From contig NC_088101.1 in the NCBI RefSeq assembly GCF_036370855.1, positions 68,137,559 through 68,201,558 of the forward strand: a stretch of DNA of 64,000 nucleotides, given 5' to 3'. A model generated the notes under the pieces. That model was not told the DNA's origin. It saw nothing but the letters and a program-made list of their open reading frames with translations, and made no database searches. Source of the DNA: Dromaius novaehollandiae (Eukaryota; Chordata; Aves; Casuariiformes; Dromaiidae). Numbering within the stretch: the stretch's first letter is position 1; every line of letters begins with the position of its first letter. This document shows, one piece after another, positions 38,780 to 50,700 of this stretch. The position numbers and the translations under genes are program-made.

Positions 38780-41700
38780 GTGAGTGCGGGCGGGGGCGGC
38801 GGCGGGGGCGCCTCTGCCGGGGCGCGCCCTTACCTCTCCTTCCGCAGGAGCCTGGTGAACGGGACCTTCTCCGAGGTGAAGGACAGGATGTTCTCCCACC
38901 TGCCCTCCCTGCAGCTGCTGTGAGTACCGCGCCCGGCGCAGCGCGGCTCCCCCGGCGCTCTGCCCCTTCCCCCGGCGCGGTTACGGGCGGCCCCCTACCC
39001 ATAGCCGCAGCTCCGGCAACTCCACCGCTGCAGCTGCCTTTCATGGCTGAGGGATGGATTTTCTGCGTTCCTATAGTAGCATCAAACAGCTGGCAAAACG
39101 TGTGTTTATTTACTAAAGCAGGACGGGCTGTTTTCCGATTTTGCAAGTTCTGTTTTGAGGCTCAGGTTTCCAAAGTTCCCGGCGGACTTCTCCCCCTCGA
39201 GCCGCGCGCCGTCCTCGCTCACGCTCCTCTTGTGCTAGCGCATCTCGCGTTCGCCTTGTGGCTTTGGTGGCATTAGGGGAGGCTCGGCTCGCGGGCGAGA
39301 CCGGGCGGTGGGAAGGACGGACGTCCGTGGAGGTCCAAGGGAAGCACCTGCGCTGGGGGCCGCGTGCCGTGTGTGCGGGACCCGACCCGAGGGCAGCCCA
39401 CGGGGTGTTTCGGGATGGCCGAGCGGCAGGTCCATCCACGCGCAGGGTGGGCCTAGGAGGGCAGCCGAGAGATGGAGCGCAGGACCGCCCGCTGCAGCCC
39501 ATCGCGACCTTGGGCCGGTCACTCAGTTGCGTGCATGTTGCCGTCGGGTGTGTGCCCGCAGCTCGAGCAGTGTACCCAAGCTTTAATTTGGCTGCCCTGG
39601 GGGAGGGAGGGCGGCACGGAGATGTGGGGCTCGGCACAGGCCACGCCAAGCCGCTGGGGATCTCGGCCGCTTCCCTGCGCGCTGCTCTGCAGAGAGACCG
39701 TGCCGCTGTGCGCTCGGCCCCAGCTGCCCCGAGCAGCCCGCCTGGCTTACCGGCAGCTTAAAGGCGGGCGGTGAGGAAACTATGTCAAAAACATCTGAGG
39801 CCACCAGAAATCCAGGCCAAGTTCCACAGATCTGTGAATTAAACCGAGCCTCAGACAAGCGTGCTGAAGGCACGTGGTGGTGTGACGGGCAGCCTCCCTG
39901 CAGGGCCCGCACCCCTGCTTCGTTCTCAGAGGCCCGTGTTTCTCGCTTTTGGGGGTGGGGGGCAGCATCCCCTGGGAAACATGGGGAAAAGTGAGCAAAG
40001 CCAGGCTGGAGGCTTTCACCCGCTTTCATGGAGCGCCAGGCAACGCAGTCTGGGCAGAGAAGGTTGATGAACTACGGCTGTTTTTAGGATGAGAAGATGT
40101 GTTAGGCGAGATAACCAAATCATTGAGCACCTCATTTCTAAATACGCTGTGCTGATGTAGCAAGTGGGAAAATTATCTTTACCACTGTGTTAATGCGTTT
40201 TCTGATGTGAGATGCGTTCTCTAACCTTTCGTAGGTAAAGAGCTTACCTGGGGAAGGAGAGACTGGTGGTCTGCAGCCCCCTTTCGTTGGAAGTATGGGT
40301 CAAGACTGAGATCAGAGCATGTTCCTAGGATGCCTGCTCTGGTCTCCTCGGGGAAATAGAGGATTTCCCCAGAGTGTTTGAGCGTAAATTAAGTCCCAAA
40401 CCAAAGTTTTTGCTGGAGCTCAGGCCAGCGCAGTGCCCTGGGCAGAGGAAAGGAGGACTTTTCCCACGCAGGAGTGAGGGGAACAGCAGACCTATGCCAT
40501 CTCGACGAATCCCAGAGTGGTCCGAGGGAAAGCGTGGGTGGAAAATTGGAAATTAGGGAATTCTTTTGGATAGTGGTAGTAGGAAGAGTTGCAGAAGGTT
40601 ATTCATTTTCATTGGATGTACTGGATTTCCAGGAAGAAATGTTGGGTTGTTTGGGGAGGGAGTGGGGAAAGGCAGTTGTTGAGAAAGGCAGACGCTGCCC
40701 ATTTCATTTTATGTGCTAGATCAGATGTGGGAGTGAGGTGGGGTTGTAACCGCCACCACCAGCTTGGGCCCTGACAGGTTTTGTTTGTTAGCATAATTTG
40801 TAAGTTTGCATGAGACAAGGAATGATTAAATTACAAAAGAAATGAATGCTGAGCTGAGCACTTTCATGCATCTATCTGCTGTGGCAGCAGCCATGGTGAA
40901 GTAGTAACGCAAGGATTTGTTTTTGATTGTAGTCTGAATCTTTCTCAGATTTCTTTGGGATAATTTAGGGAGCATTTGTCTAGTATTAGCATAATAACTA
41001 GGATCACAGAGAAAGTTTGCATTTCATGTTCATTAGTCTTCTAAATTAATTTCAGTAAAATGCCTAAAGCCATACAAAAAGAAGATTAATAAGTGGCTAC
41101 AGTGGAGCGATTAATGCGACATGTTCACTTGCAGCTGAAAATTCTGGTGAGATTGCACAGAAGTGATTTCTGTTGAATAAGGTTTGGTTTTCAGGCTGAA
41201 TAAGAAGCTTTGCAATTTTCTTAAAACAAGGTAGCAGTTTTTGCCTTTGAATATAAATATTGGAGATCGCTTACCTTTGTGCTTTGAGGGAGCAGAGAAG
41301 GAGCTCTGCTGGCAGAGCTTCTCTGTAGCTTCTTTCTCCTGGACCTCGTTGTCGAGGCTCCGATGACAGCTGCTCCCGTGCAGCTGCATTTTGTCCCTGA
41401 AGATGTAGAGGGGGGCAAAGCAGCACCTGGAGCAGACACCAGTAGTCCCATAGTATTTTATGTGCGCTGCATCGATGGGACGATATGGGCTTGAGTCAAT
41501 AAGATTAGTCTGGTCATGGTCAATAAACACAACTGGCGTAATCCAGGGTGTCAAGTTTTAATATACTTTCCTAACCCCTGCTCTCCATTTTCAGCTTGCT
41601 GAACTCTAACTCCTTCACTGTTATCCGAGATGATGCCTTCGCTGGTCTCTTCCATCTGGAATACCTGTAAGTTTGGTATTTTATGATTCCCCTGTCCTTT

Positions 41701-44700
41701 ATAAATCAAGATGTTTTGATAAGTTGCCTAGACTCCTGCCTTGGAGAAATAGTCCTTACTGGGATTACCAGGAGCAGCAGCAAGAGAGGATTTATATTCC
41801 AGTTCTGTGCAAATGTCCTTTATGGTTGCCTACCATTTTTTCTTTTTTTAGAGGTTGCAGAGGATTTTTTTTAAATATGCCATGAATGCAAGGTGGCTCT
41901 GTGTAATTACAGTACACTGAAAAAGTCCTGCTGAGCAAGAACTTGTCCTCGATTTACAGAACAGTGCCATCATGGTCAAGGAGTTTTGAGTCTCAGGAAA
42001 GAGTTGTTGAAACCTCTTCTGCCTGTCGTCACCCTGAAGAGGAGTTGCAGAGTGTCTGTACTGCCTAGAACGACCCTGGTCGCCAGACTGGTTCTCTTTC
42101 CCCACCTTTCCCCTCCAGCTTCCCCTTTGTTCTAATATCCCATTTAATGCCCATGGCATTTATCTTTATAGTATAAATAATTATGAATATATGAATATAT
42201 AAACATATATTTCATATAATGTAAAATATTGTAATTATTTATATTATTATTTATATTCTTATTTAAATTTATTTAACTTTCCTCTTCTTAACTTAGTTCG
42301 CTTCTTCATTGTTTTTTACATTACTTTCATTTCCCAATTTTTTTTTTTTTAGGTCACCCTTTTTTCTTTTAAAAAAAGTATTAGCCCTGGTACCAGGTTG
42401 TCCTCACTTCATACTCCAAAGGACTGCCATTTCTCTGTGTTACCGGAAATGAGCTGGTATGTTTTTAAACTCTGAATGTGATCTACAAGAGATTAATCTT
42501 TCCACCCATCTTTCTGTGCTGAAAGGTAACTGTGGAAAATTCTGTCTTCTCTTGGAAGAGTAATGTTCATAAAACTGACTCTTGCTAAAGACTTACAGGA
42601 AAGTGGGTATTAAGATGGGGTATATTCAAGACTAATGCTCTGTGAGGAGTAGCCAACGATAGGATTAACAGACCAAGAAGAAGTGGCTTAGGGTAAATGG
42701 TATATGCTGAAATACAGGATTCAGCTGTATCTGGATTTTTCAGTGCTAGCCAGAGTTATCTGATCATTCTTTTTTCCATGTGTCTACCTGTAAAAACAGT
42801 AATTTGCCAAATGTTTGAAAAAGGAAAACACCCTGCAAATATTCTTACATTGTTTCAATATTGACTTGCTTAAGCTTTCAGGTGCTCATGAGCCTAAAAT
42901 GGAGCTTGTTACAGTAGTGTGTGCTCTACTGACAGATGCACTGGTGACGGTAGCCAGACCCATATCTGCAAGAAAAACATCCTGCCCCTTCTCAACTGAT
43001 CACAGGGAAAATTTCTGCCCCTGGTAGCTAATTGCAAACTGGGGAACAGAGTTAAGGCTGATTAAAACCTTACAGTTTCAATCTCCTTTGGTAACAGCTG
43101 AACAAGTGCTCTCAGTCCATGGTTGTTGTCATTCTCCCTGCCAATGCCTCAGGTACTTCCTCCTGCCAGCAAATCCAACCTCTGCCTTTTGGGAACTCAG
43201 AGCGAGCAGCCTTTTTTCTTTCTTTCCTTCTTTTTTCCCCCTCCCCATAGGGAGGGTAACACCATTAGAGCTTCAGTAACTCATGCCTCGCAGTTATCAG
43301 TGATTAGCTGTTACAGAGAAAAAGGAAACCCTGCTGACAAACAAGAACAAGAAGTTTCTTTGTGCACAAAGCACAGACTCCAGGCGAAGAGCAGCTGGGC
43401 AGCGTCCACAGCATATACCCATACAGCACACCCGTAGCGGCAGCCGCTGGTGCGGCATCACGCCGCAGTTAGGGTGGTAATAGCAGCATTCGGGATACCC
43501 TTAAGACCATCTGGTTACATTTACGGAGCTGGGGTAACGGAGCTCTGATAAAGTTCAGACCTTTGCTAGAGATTGCAGCAGCGTGCTGGCAGGTGCGTGC
43601 CCAGGGCAGCCTCCCTTCGAGGTCAGCTTCAGTGACACAAATCCACCAAATTGTTGAGTCCCAGTGCCGATGTCTGTCGTTTGTCTGCAGCGTGTCCAGC
43701 AGAGCCGTGTTTATTTGCATGGCTGGCAAGCTGGTGGTGTGCCAGGACGCTGGGCTGGACGAGGAGGAGCGGCCGATGGCCGCTGCCTGGGTGCCGTGTC
43801 GGGAAGCGATCTGGCTGTCTGCTGTGCCGATTGAATTTGTGTCCCGAGGTGGCCTTGTAACAGAGGACGGCTGACCCTTTCCAGGCATCCTCCAGGTGGA
43901 CACATGTCATCTGCACCCATTGTGTGCAGGGAGGGGCCGCGACACTTCACGAAGGGTTTGGCTCCACCTGAACCCAGGGCACTTCATCTCCTGCATCCCT
44001 GTGAGGGCTGCAGCCCCCACTTGGCTCTCTCAAGAAGAGACCTCTATTTTATCTCTATTTCCCTGGAAGGCAAACAAGGGTGCATAGGAAGAAGGGAGAC
44101 ACTTTCATCCCCTGAAACTTTTTGAAGTCAGTGTGTGGTTTTCTGCATCCAGGTACACCTGTACCATGCAATGTCTTGATGGTCAGCAGGCTGCCGTGCC
44201 AACCTGCTTGGCTGGGCTGATGATGTATTTACAGATGTGTCCTCAGCTGCTCTGGGGACAAGATGCTTAAATGTCAGCTCTTTCTTTAAATGCAGACGTG
44301 CAGTCAGAACTAGCAGCACCCTCCTGCAATCTATAGGTGACTTGTTATCTCCACGGAGGCTGGGGCCGTGACTTGTGCGTGTCCTGCAAAGGTGATGTCC
44401 CTGCTGGAGAGACGTGACATGTGGCAACATGGGAAAAAAGCAAAGCTTTTGGCGGCAGTCCTGCCATCTATCCACGCTTCTGTATAGATGGGATACTAGT
44501 GCGTACCTGCAGTCCACATCACTGCAGTGACAGTGGCCTGAGAGCCCGCTGGCTTTATGGGTATGGAGACAGCACTCTGCGTGCAGCAGCCCGGGCGCCC
44601 TCGGCGCTGCCCTTAAGCACGAGCTCCCCTGAGCAGAGTTATCTGGCGTCCGCAGCCTGTGAAGCACTTGTACCTCTCTGCTGCCCTGTGATTTTAAAAT

Positions 44701-47700
44701 TTGGGCAATTTGTGAAAGGAAGGTAGGATGTTAGGTCCATCTAAAGTTCGTCTCAGAAGCTTCTCCTCCCCAGGTCTCTTTCCTCACACACCAAACTGTA
44801 GAGGAGGATTAAGTAATAGAGGAATAATATTTTTTTTGTTTGCTCATTTTGTTCATATTCTGGTAGATCTTTCTGTCATGTGCTCTTTCTTGCCCTGCCT
44901 GGTACCTCCATCATTTTACCAGAGGAAAGGGGAAAAGGGAATGTGAGTGACTCCACCAAGACTTCCTCAGTTTTAACTCTGAAGGGGCTACCCAGGAACC
45001 TGCTGAGCTTGAAGGCCATAGGTTAAAATACCATTGATGCTAATAATAGTACTAATTAAAATCTTTTTAAAAAATACTTATTTTTTTGCCTAGATTCATT
45101 GAAGGAAACAAAATTCAAACCATTTCAAGAAATGCGTTTCGTGGCCTTCGAGACCTGACTCACCTGTAAGTTATTTAACACTTAGTAGAATAATTTGTAC
45201 TTGAACAAAACTCTTTGGTGCAGATAACTGGTTTTCATGCCACATAGAACATTTCCCTTTATCTCTGTGTATTAGCTACCTCAGACTGTTAATAATGTGC
45301 TTTCCACAAATTTAAAAAGCATCCTTTAAAAAACTCCTGCTCTGGCAGCACTACAGCATGTTCAGGTGCCAGTGCACACTTACGTTGGGGTGCAGCCCTT
45401 ACCAGTGGATGCTGCCACTGATACCACCTTGATGTCGTATGCTTGTGATTAACATTCCTGCTTCTTTTCAGCATGTTCAGTGATTACTGTGTGTGTTACA
45501 AAGCTTTTTCTGGGTGGAATGTGTATTTTACTCTTTTTTCTTTTCTTTTCTTTTTTTTTAACGTCAGCTTCATTTTTCTCTCTCAAAGCAATCACCATTC
45601 CCAAATGAGAATAATTAATAAGTGCATGTTCCTAGTAGGTATTACCAGTGCTAGTAGTTGTATCTACTACTATCAGATAATTAACATTATGTAGGTAAAG
45701 TTAGACTTAGTAAGAGTCAAGATAACAATGATATTAAGTTCCAACTTTCTTCTCTAGTTCTTTGGCCAATAACCATCTTAAAGCTCTGCCAAGGGATGTG
45801 TTCAGTGATTTAGATTCATTAATCGAACTGTAAGTAATGAAAATCATTCTATTGACTGCCTGTTTTTGTGACTCTATTACTACTAGTCTGAGTTTTAAGT
45901 TCTGTTTTTTGTGTGGTGCTGTATCTGATATCCACACCAAAAATAAATGTGCATTTTGTTGTTCTGTCTTTTTTCATTTAAAAGTTATTTACTTAGTAGA
46001 CTCTCCTAAATAACTGCTGTTTCTTAAATCACTGTTATTTTTCATGATACTGCACATAGTTTGCATTATTGTACTTTTTCTGATCTTGCACATCAGTTTT
46101 GTTTAGTGAAAGGGAGGTTAAATTTTAAGATTACAATTTCTCTGAACATTTTCTCCTGTTATTTCTGCCAGTATTTCCTGATATTATTTTAGCAAAAGGC
46201 ATTAATTTAAAAAATTACCTTTTTCCTTTTGTTTTTGTGCAATGGGTAGCACGTTGCTGACTTAATGTCAGTGTTTTCTTGTATAACTAAGCAGCTAGTC
46301 AGCTTCTCCTGTTTTTGGCCTGGCTCTCCCAAATAGGAAAGTATGATTGTAAGCCACAAGGATTGCCAAGGGATTGAAGAGCAGGTACAGTGTGTGAAAT
46401 CTCACATGCACAGGTGCGAGGATATTACACTGACTAGACTTCACATCAGCAGAGACTCATTAAAAATATAAGTCCCTCACAGAATTATTTCAAATACAGA
46501 GCTATTTGAAATAATTCTGTAACACAGAAATTGTACTGACAAGACTACTCTGTCAACCAGTGGTACTGGAGTGGTTTATTTAAGCAATGGGATTTATCTA
46601 TGTCATCAGCAGATGATGGGAGGCAGGCTTGCAGCAGACATCCACACTGTGAGCATTTATTATATTACAGTCCTAATCCTTTGAAAACTTACAGATAAAA
46701 GTGACTTTACACATGAATCACAATTCTTCATGCTTAAGATTATACATGGGCATATTTCCTGAGTTGAAACTGTTTTCCAAGGACAACCCTTGAATGGAGG
46801 TGTGTATATACTAAGAGAGTCAGAATCAAACAAGAAGTCTTTCCTGTTCTCAGTTCAAAACTACTCAGGTATCTTTAAATTCAGTATGTCAAGGTATATG
46901 TTATGTAGTATTCATATTGCTGTCAACCTTTTCAAATATGTTTATTTCTGTGTGTTTTTTAGAGATTTAAGGGGAAATAAATTTGAATGTGACTGCAAAG
47001 CTAAGTGGCTGTTTTTGTGGTTAAAGATGACAAATTCCACTGTTTCTGATGTCCTGTGTATTGGTCCAGCAGAATATCAGGATAAGAAGTTAAATGATGT
47101 GACAAGTTTTGATTATGAATGCACCACTACAGGTATTAAGAATGTGTATTTCTAAGCACACTAAATGTGGTTAAATATCAGAAGTTTAGTCTGTGCCCGT
47201 TTTGCTTCTACAAGCATGATCTGGGGGGAGGGAAGGGAAGAAAGGGTTATATACAAAGCACTTTAGAGTACTAGAACAGGCATCAAATGCGAAAATTACA
47301 TTTTAAAGCCAAAGTAAGTAGAGTTTCTATTTGGATTAAGTGATAATGGGAGAAGAGCTGTGACTGTTCCTATTCCAAAACGCTTGATTATGACTCACTT
47401 TGTGTCTTAATTTTCATCACAGAATGTTTTCTATTGTCTGGAATAAAGCCCTATAGTTATGTCAGATGAGCTTCCCAAAATCTCTGTATTTCACAGAGAG
47501 CAATGAAAAGAAGTTAGATAATGTGGCTATATCAGTCATCTTTATTCAATAGGCCACAATTTAATAGCATCAAATGTGGCAGCAATACTGCCAGCACTCC
47601 TTTATGGAACTCCATTACACTGGAGAGAGATTTCCAATAATATTCCAAGTACTGTCTTGTTTAGGATCTTGATTTCTATTTTAGGTGATGTAAAGCATGC

Positions 47701-50700
47701 TGAGGGGAATGGAGAGAAACTTGCATGTGTTTATGCTTTTATTTTATGAACAAATATAACTGCAGTTACCTATGTTTAAATGTAGCTACATCATACAATT
47801 GAGAATATTACCTGCAATAGTATTGCTTTTCATGTATCTGATGAGAACACGTTGCCTTTATTTTCTGTACAGTAATATCAGAGGCATTCAAGTTCTCATC
47901 TGTCATCAAGTCAGTCATCAAGAATGAGATAGAGCACCTGTAATCTTTTTTTTTTTTTTTTTTAAAGAAACAACAGAAAAGTTGATTATTAGTATCGTAA
48001 GGTAAAGTTTCAGGACAAGGTACGAAAGTCAATCCAAGGGCAATATGTGAGAGGGAAAGAGAGTCAGTCAACTCAGTTCAAAATATTTTAGAAAAGCAGC
48101 AGAGGTAAAGGGTGATAATCAGCTCTCTGAAACGATGTCAAAAACCCAGGAGTGATGTAACTTGGAACTATGCTATGACTATACTGAGGTTACATTACTG
48201 TGTCTGCCAATCCACAGAGATGCAAAAGTACCAAGTAAAAGTGAACTTTATTTTACTTCAGTCTGATTTAAAAAATTACACTGTACTAACCATGTGCAAA
48301 AATAAACCTTATCTGCCTGATCCTCAGAGCTCTGCTGACCTACTGGCCCTCTGTCACATCTTTATATCTGCATATGTAACTATAAAGTTGCTGCAGGCAA
48401 AAATCATCCTTAATGTCACTCCCTTGCCCTGCTGTAAGTGAAGTTTTACCAAGTGTAAATCTAATTGCACATGCTATAGCGTTTGCTTGGAAACTCAGGT
48501 ATTATGTGGTGCAAGGATTGCCCAGCTGAGTATTTGTTCAAATGCTATCAGAGAAGCCATCTGGCTGCACGCTGCATAGATGTGATGTATATAGATGTAT
48601 AGATACTACTTCAGGTAGTATAGGGTGTTTTCAGACCAGTCGTTTGCTAAGTGCTCTGAGCAAAGAGCAAGTGCCTGGGGGCTTCGGAGCGGTGGTGAGA
48701 GGCGGTGGGGTGGAAGGGAGGAGCTCTGGCATCCTCACAAAGTGGTTGAGGGGGCAGGCTGGACGCAAGAGCGGGGGAGGCTGCTGCGTGGTGCTTATCA
48801 GCACTGCAGGGGAATGTATACTTGCTTTCAGGAGGCTCGAAAACAGGCTTTGCGCTTCCATAGTCGCTGGAAACAGGCCTCATGCTTACGTTGGACCTGC
48901 TTCACACGGGCTGCCGGGCAGGGAGGGACCGTCTCCCTGAGCGGTAGTGTTTTAAAAGTTTGGCTCCTTCTGTATTCACCCAGCTGGGATGTCTTCTGGA
49001 GGGGCTGCTCTCTCCCCACCAGCCACAGGGGACTAGACTAGATACCTAAGGTTATCTGGACTAGATATCTAGAGTACTAGGTATATTAGGCAAAGTGCAT
49101 TATTTAAGGCTTTTTGCACAGGGGAAGTTGCTGGAAATAAGGCAGATTGTGAATTAAGAGCCCGCTACTCCATATTCTCTCCCTGCACGTTCACCCTTTG
49201 CAAAGAGCAAGCCAGAGGTCCCCAGCACCACCGTGGTGGGACGGCCTCCCTCGTGCCGCGGGGAAGGACGGCGCGCATCTCCGGTATAGAGTAACCATCT
49301 CCACCAAAGGGAGCGCCCGAGGAAGAGGGGCCAGAGGGGCAGCGGGAACCCGCACAGAAGGGCAGCCGCGGCACGAGGGAGGCGGTGCCGACCGAGGCCG
49401 GCGAAGGGAGGGAAGAGCGGAGAGCAGCGTCCTCCTTCCTCTCCCACCCAGGCTCATCCAGGCCAAAAGACAAAGATCTTGAAAAACATCCTGCCGCCCT
49501 TACCCAATATTTACTCTATGGTCTCTTCCTAGCATTAAAGCAGGGTGGGTGGACCTGCGGGTAAAAGCAGTTCAAGCCCCACAGCCCGAATTTCATGTCA
49601 AGCCTGCGGTGGCAGCGGCTCTTTACCGTGTAACTCTGGGCTGTGTTAGAGTCTGGGATTTCCAACTGTTCCTAAAAGTGGCGTGTACTGTTTTTTACTG
49701 ATTACTACTTTAGTTAGCCACTCGTATGCATCCAGTGATGTAATGAGCCCAATGACAGGTACAAGTAGAAACAGCTTTCTTAATATTGTATCATTTTGGA
49801 ACAAGGTGGGTTTAAACATACAAACTGGCTTGCTTTAATTCGCAGATGCCATACACCTGCCCTCAAAGTGTTTCAGAACTGTTCAGATGTTAAAAAAGAT
49901 GTCTCTTTTGGTGTTGGATCTGGGTTTGGGTTGGTGCTTTTTTTGCTTTTCCCAAGATTTTAAGTATATTTTGATTTTCTGTGACTGTATCAGTTATTGT
50001 TGCATCCTTAGTTGCATTTTATGATTATCACTTACTTTTTTACTCTCTGCCTACCTTGCTGTCAGCTCTCTCCAGTCCTGCTATTTTCCCAGTGAGAATG
50101 AAGATAAATTCCTTGTTTTCACACTGGCATTTATGAATCAAGCCCATGGTCTATTTATAGTAGTAGCCCAAAGAATGGAGACTGTCATTTCTTTTGCAGC
50201 TGTGGAGTCTGGAGTATTTGTTCAGTTGTAGTTGTCTATCTTTATTTTCCAGAAGTATAACTCCTCAAGGGTAGGGCTTTCAAGCATGCGTAGGCGTAAA
50301 GTTCTTCACTTGAAAGCAATTATTTTATAACAGACCAAAATGAAGGATCAGAGTGAGGACTTAATTAACGTTTCACCAAAATTCCTGGATGCTCAGGCCC
50401 TTCCGGAGCAGGAATGAATAGTGAAGCATGAAGCAAATGGAGCTTAATACAGAGGCATGTCTGATTCTGCAAAGAAACTTGATCTTACTGGAAGTTTCAT
50501 TTCCTTTTCTGTATAACTATAGCTGTATATAACTTCAGTCCAGGTCTTCTGCTACATTCTACAATGAAGCATGTTATAAATGTTGTTTTTCCTGTATCAA
50601 CTCTGCTATATTGATTTCTTTTTCTGAAAATTAATGACCTAGCCCAGGTGTCAGTCCAAGTATCAAATTCAGACCCAAGTTTCCTCATTTTGCCCCAAAT

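Larger units (their letters stand above)
38140..39000. promoter_or_regulatory. LGI2: CpG island / probable LGI2 promoter and first exons
   Basis: CpG density rises sharply from about 38140 and stays very high through exons 1 and 2, with a weaker shoulder to about 39780. There is no TATA box near the start codon. This is the expected setting for an LGI2 CpG-island promoter with dispersed start sites, probably somewhere in 38270-38560. The exact transcription start cannot be read from sequence. Confidence 0.75.

Noticed and set aside
37298..38899. Long - strand open frame (533 codons), rich in Pro, His and Ser
   Set aside because: It lies over the G-rich minisatellite and the LGI2 CpG island. 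Lack of stops follows from base composition, and several other frames on both strands are open too. No domain or start context supports it.
37815..39146. - strand open frame of 443 codons
   Set aside because: Antisense shadow of the GC-rich LGI2 promoter with no recognisable domain.
37903..39276. Long + strand open frame (457 codons), Gly/Ala/Arg-rich
   Set aside because: Same composition artefact. It reads through LGI2 exons 1 and 2 and intron 1 in the wrong frame.
43469..43903. - strand open frame of 144 codons in LGI2 intron 3
   Set aside because: No motif, several overlapping frames on both strands, moderately GC-rich background.
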